A DNA stretch of 10,173 bases, taken from positions 1 through 10,173 of the forward strand of contig AUXH01000668.1 in NCBI GenBank assembly GCA_000482145.1. Direction: 5' to 3'. This DNA comes from Strigomonas culicis (Eukaryota > Euglenozoa > Kinetoplastea > Trypanosomatida > Trypanosomatidae). A program made the position numbers and the translations under genes. The notes under the pieces were generated by a model. That model was not told the DNA's origin. It searched no databases and worked only from the letters and a program-made list of their open reading frames with translations. Positions 6,786 to 10,173 of this stretch are shown here, in pieces. Within the stretch, counting starts at the first letter, position 1; each line of letters starts with the position of its first letter.

Positions 6786-7580
6786 TGCATGTGTAGATGC
6801 TAGAGTAATCCAATGGCCAAATCAGTAAATGTGTGTCGAGGTGATGGATGCGTGTATTTCTTTTGTTATGATTCTCGCTACTCTTTCTTTTTCTTTTCTC
6901 CTTTTTTTTTGTGTGTGATTGCATGTACATTTTTATACTTCAGTATGTATATACTCTTTTTTTTCTTTGATTGTTTTACCCGTGTATATTTTTGTGTCTT
7001 TTTTCTTTTTTTTTCCCCCTGATAATAAGTAAATAATAATAAAAAAAAACAAATAATCGTATGCGTTTGCATTTTCGATAGGAAGGAAATCTATCTCGTT
7101 TTTAAAAAGGAGAAGCGACAGGCGCGTTTTATGCCGTTGCTACGAAGAGCACCGTTATCTTTTGATGGTTGAGAAGAGATGCGCGCTGATGAAAGTAGAA
7201 TCAAGCACACTTAGTGGATTGCATGAAGGGAAAAATACTCACCCGTATGTATGTGTTCAGCAGCGGAGGAGTCACCATGTATTCCAAAGAGACAGAAACA
7301 ATCAGTTTTCTCTGTTTCATGGATAAAAGAAAAAGAAAGATGTTGGTCAAGAGGATGGTTTCTCCCTCCTCTTTTCCAACTTAAAGACTTACAGAGTCTA
7401 CCGCGGAGAATTGAAGAGAAAAAGTGATGTACACCGAGTATGTGTATGTTATGCAACGAAACAGCACCTGTACGCAAGCTTCAACGGAAAATGCTTTCCT
7501 CATTCATTTTCAAGAATTCGCAGTTGAGTGTTTTTTTTTGTTCTTTATACATGATTCTATTCTTTTCTTATTGTTGGCTG

Positions 7581-7683
7581 TTTTTTTTTTCCTCCTTCTC
7601 TCTCTTTTTCTTCTTTTGTTTTTTCACGCCTTTTTGCTTTTCTTGCTTTGTGTTGATGCATTTCCTTATTTTTTCCTTTTCAG
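7581..7683 (+). promoter_or_regulatory. Distal splice-acceptor-like site upstream of the Stealth gene
   Basis: Long T/C tracts at about 7581-7640 and 7661-7681 end in TTTTCAG with the AG at 7682-7683, a good match to a trans-splice acceptor. It could be an alternative acceptor giving the Stealth mRNA a 5' UTR of about 340 bases with upstream ATGs, or it could serve a short transcript. Confidence 0.4.
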
Positions 7684-7951
7684 CGCTTGCTCTATTGTAC
7701 TTTATGATCTCACCCCATCGGTTTTTGTTGCAAAAACACAAACAAAAAGCAGTTGTTGGAATGTGTTGTTGTTCAAAGTATAATTCTTTTAATAATTGGA
7801 CGCGTGGATATGCACACAGTATTTGTATTCGGTATGTATCACACCCTTTTCGCCTCTTGTGCCATCGGCGAGAGGATGGTTTGTTTGCTTTTTCATCTCG
7901 CCTGCCTTTCCGTCAGCGGTTCATTTTTGACCTGTTCCTCTGATCTCCATG

Positions 7952-7991
7952 CCCTTGTCCTCCTCCTCTCTTTTTTTTTCTCCACGGGGAG
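7952..7991 (+). promoter_or_regulatory. Pyrimidine tract and proximal spliced-leader acceptor for the Stealth gene
   Basis: About 30 bases of C/T at 7952-7982, with a single G, are followed by the first AG at 7990-7991, and the ATG at 8023 lies 31 bases further on. The geometry is typical of trypanosomatid mRNAs. The ATG at 7949 precedes the tract and is out of frame, so it would not be in the mature message. Confidence 0.65.
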
Positions 7992-8022
7992 CAACATCGG
8001 ACTCTCACACACATACACGCAC

Positions 8023-10173
8023 ATGTTTGTGAGTATACCAGTGAGGGAATCGAAATCGACGAGCACCCACGGTCCCGCAGCCCGCGGGGCGGGCGCCGCG
8101 CCGCTGCTGCGCCGCGCGACCCGTGTGCGTGCGTCCCGCAGAGGCCTTGTCCTGCTGGCCCTTCTTTTTGTGCTTCTCATCTACATCGGCGTGCTTCACT
8201 TCGAGCTGCACAAGTCAAGGCTCTTTGTGCCATCGGCGAAGCCGTCGCGGGTGTCGCCATCGCAGCGGCCACCGACGCCGGGCGGCGCGCCGTCGCCACC
8301 GGCACATGGCCACCCGCCGGGGCTGACGCTGATGCAGTCGCACTACACGCCGGCGGAGCTCTCCCAGCGCTACGACGGGATGGACTTTGTGTACAGCTTC
8401 GTTAACGGCACGGAGGTGAATCACTTCTACCGCCGCGACATCATCGCGAACTGCTGGGTGCACATCGAGCAGGAGATGGAGCGGCGCTACGCGGCCTGGC
8501 GGCGGCCCGGCGGCGCGGCCGACGGCGACGCGAAGGTGCTGTCGTGCCTGCCGCCGTACGTGGAGGGCGCGACGCTGGGCGCCCTCCTCTCCAGCGTGCG
8601 CGGCTCCGTGCGCGCCGGCGCGCGCGACCACGAGGTGGGCGAGCTGCGCTACAGCATCCGCAGCGTGGAGCGGCACCTGCCGTGGCACCGCGGGCGGCTG
8701 GTGCTGGTGAGCCCGGGGCACACGCCGGGCTGGTTGGACGGCGCGCGCAACTTCCTTGCGGGCGCGTGCGGCGGCGCGGGGCGGCGGCCCGGCGAGCACG
8801 CGCGGCTGACGACGGTGCACCAGGACGCGCTGCTGCCGCACGGCGCGCGGCTGACGGTGAACTCGCACGTGATCGAGAAGTTCCTGTGGCGCGTGCGGGG
8901 GCTGACGCCGGTGCACGTGTACTTCAACGACGACTACTTTGTGAACCGCCCCGCGGCGGTGACGGACTTTGTGAACGAGTACGGCGGCACCATCATACGG
9001 ACGGAGGGCGGCGTGATATCGCCGCGACCGGTGAAGATCACCGAGACGCACAGCTGGGCGGAGGGTGTTGTGTACACGAGCCACTTCATCACGCAGGAGC
9101 TGGACGAGCGCGCGGCGGAGGCGGTGCCCGCGTCCTACTTCGCGCGTCTGCAGACGATGACCGCGGAGCTGAACACGACGCTCCGTGCGCTGACCGCCGC
9201 GCAGAAGGCAGAGATCGACCGCCGCGCGCCGAGCGCGGAGGCGGTGCTGCCGTTGGACTTCGACATGGACCGCTACCTGTACTGGGCGTACGAGTTTCCC
9301 CCCACGCCGCTGGCGGTCAACTACAGTCGCAACGTCACGGCCCCGCGGTACTACGTGACGCACGCGCCCTTCACGTACTGCACGAACATGTTCAGGTTCT
9401 TCGCCGTCCGCTACGCGGACTTCTTCGCGGACGTCGCGCGCCACCGCCCCCGCCGGAGCCTCTTCGACCTTTACATGCCTTTTGTGTACAACGCCTTTGC
9501 GCTGTCACGGCCGTGGATGGCGTCGCCGCGCTTCCTGGCGTATGTGCACGAGGTGCAGGCGGCTGCCGGCCGCGTCAACGTGAGCGCGACCATCACCATG
9601 GACAACAAGGATGGCTGTGCGCCCCCGACGCTGCTGCGCGGCATGCAGAACAACGGCTGCTTGTTCGCCAAGCTGACGGACAACGCGACGCGAAACGCGG
9701 GCGTCTTTGCGAACATCGAGTTGCGCAACCCGCTCTTCTTCAACATCAACGGGCAGTTCTCCGACGAGGTGGGCGCCACGCTGCGCGACTTCCTGGACAG
9801 GAAGTTCCCGGACCCGATCTTCCTGGACGCGGCGCGGCCGGACCTCGACGACGACGCGGCGGCGCTGCGCGAGACGTACGCGGCGCTGATGCGGCTGCCG
9901 CTGGTGCTGGTGGCCGCGCACGAGGCGAACGTGTGCGGGCTGCTGCGGAGCCTGCAGCTCGGCCTGCGCGACCACGTCGGGCCGGTAACGGTGGCGGTGG
10001 TGGGCGGCGCGGCGCTGGGGCCAACGCCGTGGTGCAGCGCGATGCCGGCGGTGCGCTGCGACTACAACGCGACGGCGGTGGCGCGCCAGGACGTGACGAC
10101 CGAGGCGGCGCTGGCGGCGCTGCTGGCGGAGCGCGCGGCGGAGGGCGCGGCGGCGGTGCGCGTGCCGGCCGCG
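8023..10173 (+). CDS. Stealth-family sugar-phosphate transferase, type II membrane protein (3' end beyond window)
   Basis: The frame is open from the ATG at 8023 to the window edge (717 codons, no stop). An Arg-rich stretch (30-40) precedes one hydrophobic segment (about 41-60), so the protein is predicted type II, probably Golgi with a lumenal catalytic part. A Pro/Ser linker (66-100) follows. Stealth blocks are in order: CR1 at 120-140 (DFVYSFVNGT), CR2 at about 207-310 (ELRYSIRSVE, then NSHVIE and FNDDYF), CR3 at about 443-494 and CR4 at 571-602 (FFNINGQFSDE, then DFLDRKFPDP). The family moves hexose-1-phosphate from a nucleotide sugar to a glycan and includes animal GlcNAc-1-phosphotransferase and bacterial capsule enzymes. 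Seven N-glycosylation sequons (N128, N384, N433, N437, N519, N554, N682) fit a lumenal protein. Mannose-phosphate transfer onto phosphoglycans is a plausible role, but donor and acceptor cannot be read here. After CR4 a further segment (about 625-717+) may start another domain. Met1 is favoured because the next in-frame Met (104) would lose the membrane anchor. Confidence 0.88.
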   Translation, partial: MFVSIPVRESKSTSTHGPAARGAGAAPLLRRATRVRASRRGLVLLALLFVLLIYIGVLHFELHKSRLFVPSAKPSRVSPSQRPPTPGGAPSPPAHGHPPGLTLMQSHYTPAELSQRYDGMDFVYSFVNGTEVNHFYRRDIIANCWVHIEQEMERRYAAWRRPGGAADGDAKVLSCLPPYVEGATLGALLSSVRGSVRAGARDHEVGELRYSIRSVERHLPWHRGRLVLVSPGHTPGWLDGARNFLAGACGGAGRRPGEHARLTTVHQDALLPHGARLTVNSHVIEKFLWRVRGLTPVHVYFNDDYFVNRPAAVTDFVNEYGGTIIRTEGGVISPRPVKITETHSWAEGVVYTSHFITQELDERAAEAVPASYFARLQTMTAELNTTLRALTAAQKAEIDRRAPSAEAVLPLDFDMDRYLYWAYEFPPTPLAVNYSRNVTAPRYYVTHAPFTYCTNMFRFFAVRYADFFADVARHRPRRSLFDLYMPFVYNAFALSRPWMASPRFLAYVHEVQAAAGRVNVSATITMDNKDGCAPPTLLRGMQNNGCLFAKLTDNATRNAGVFANIELRNPLFFNINGQFSDEVGATLRDFLDRKFPDPIFLDAARPDLDDDAAALRETYAALMRLPLVLVAAHEANVCGLLRSLQLGLRDHVGPVTVAVVGGAALGPTPWCSAMPAVRCDYNATAVARQDVTTEAALAALLAERAAEGAAAVRVPAA

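Larger units (their letters stand above)
6721..8022 (+). other. Intergenic region between kinase and Stealth-family genes
   Basis: No confident gene is present in these 1.3 kb. It contains the GT/purine microsatellite, T-rich DNA at about 6855-7020, an A-rich patch at 7021-7055, a more mixed-composition stretch at 7078-7470 with no coding bias, heavy T/C tracts at about 7520-7680, and the proximal splice signal of the next gene. The 7440-7943 open frame is mostly translated T-runs. A smaller frame at 7704-7943 is noted separately as a weak possibility. Confidence 0.6.

Noticed and set aside
5718..6803. 361-codon + frame overlapping the kinase
   Set aside because: It is a shadow frame: the kinase motifs are all in the 5419 frame, and this product is Arg/Ala/Gly-rich and ends by translating the GT microsatellite.
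7188..7290. Possible C/D-box snoRNA suggested by a CTGATGA motif near 7188
   Set aside because: No D box (CTGA) was found at a suitable distance downstream and no terminal stem is evident.
7440..7943. 167-codon open frame with hydrophobic Phe/Leu-rich segments resembling membrane helices
   Set aside because: The hydrophobic part is a direct translation of pyrimidine tracts (TTT, TTC, CTT) that act as splice signals, and codon use is unlike the real genes.
8215..9444. 409-codon minus-strand open frame
   Set aside because: It lies opposite the Stealth gene, whose four conserved blocks establish the + strand frame. The minus translation is Arg/His/Val-rich with no recognisable motif.

Overview
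The window looks like nuclear DNA of a trypanosomatid protist, probably of the Leishmania/Crithidia/Leptomonas group. Three long intronless genes lie on the same (+) strand. Their coding DNA is very GC-rich, with almost every third codon position G or C, while the intergenic DNA is T-rich and full of poly-pyrimidine tracts followed by AG dinucleotides. That is the arrangement expected for polycistronic transcription with spliced-leader trans-splicing and coupled polyadenylation. No bacterial-type promoters, ribosome binding sites, tRNAs, rRNAs or CRISPR arrays were seen. The species cannot be named from the sequence alone.

Layout: 1-1675 has no convincing gene. It holds a GC-richer block (about 130-400) with a tetraloop hairpin and a G-quadruplex motif that may be a degenerate SIDER-type retroposon, followed by T-rich DNA with several splice-acceptor-like sites. 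1676-4705 encodes a 1009-residue protein: a disordered Pro/Ala/Arg/Ser-rich head of about 200 residues, then about 800 residues of almost unbroken coiled coil. 4706-5418 is intergenic, with an AT/TG microsatellite and the pyrimidine tract serving the next gene. 5419-6720 encodes a 433-residue cyclin-dependent-type kinase (CRK family) with a PGIAIRE cyclin-binding helix, a CDK5/Pho85-like activation segment and two low-complexity inserts. 6721-8022 is intergenic, with a (GT)13 tract, long T-rich stretches and at least two acceptor-like sites. From 8023 to the window edge runs an open-ended gene (717 codons seen, no stop) for a type II membrane protein of the Stealth/GlcNAc-1-phosphotransferase family, recognised by all four conserved blocks CR1-CR4.

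How they work together: co-orientation reflects a shared polycistronic unit and does not by itself imply a shared pathway. The kinase is a probable cell-cycle or signalling regulator, the coiled-coil protein a probable cytoskeletal structural protein, and the Stealth protein a probable Golgi sugar-phosphate transferase that could act in phosphoglycan synthesis. The most interesting item is the Stealth protein, which continues past CR4 into a segment resembling the start of a GT-A glycosyltransferase fold.
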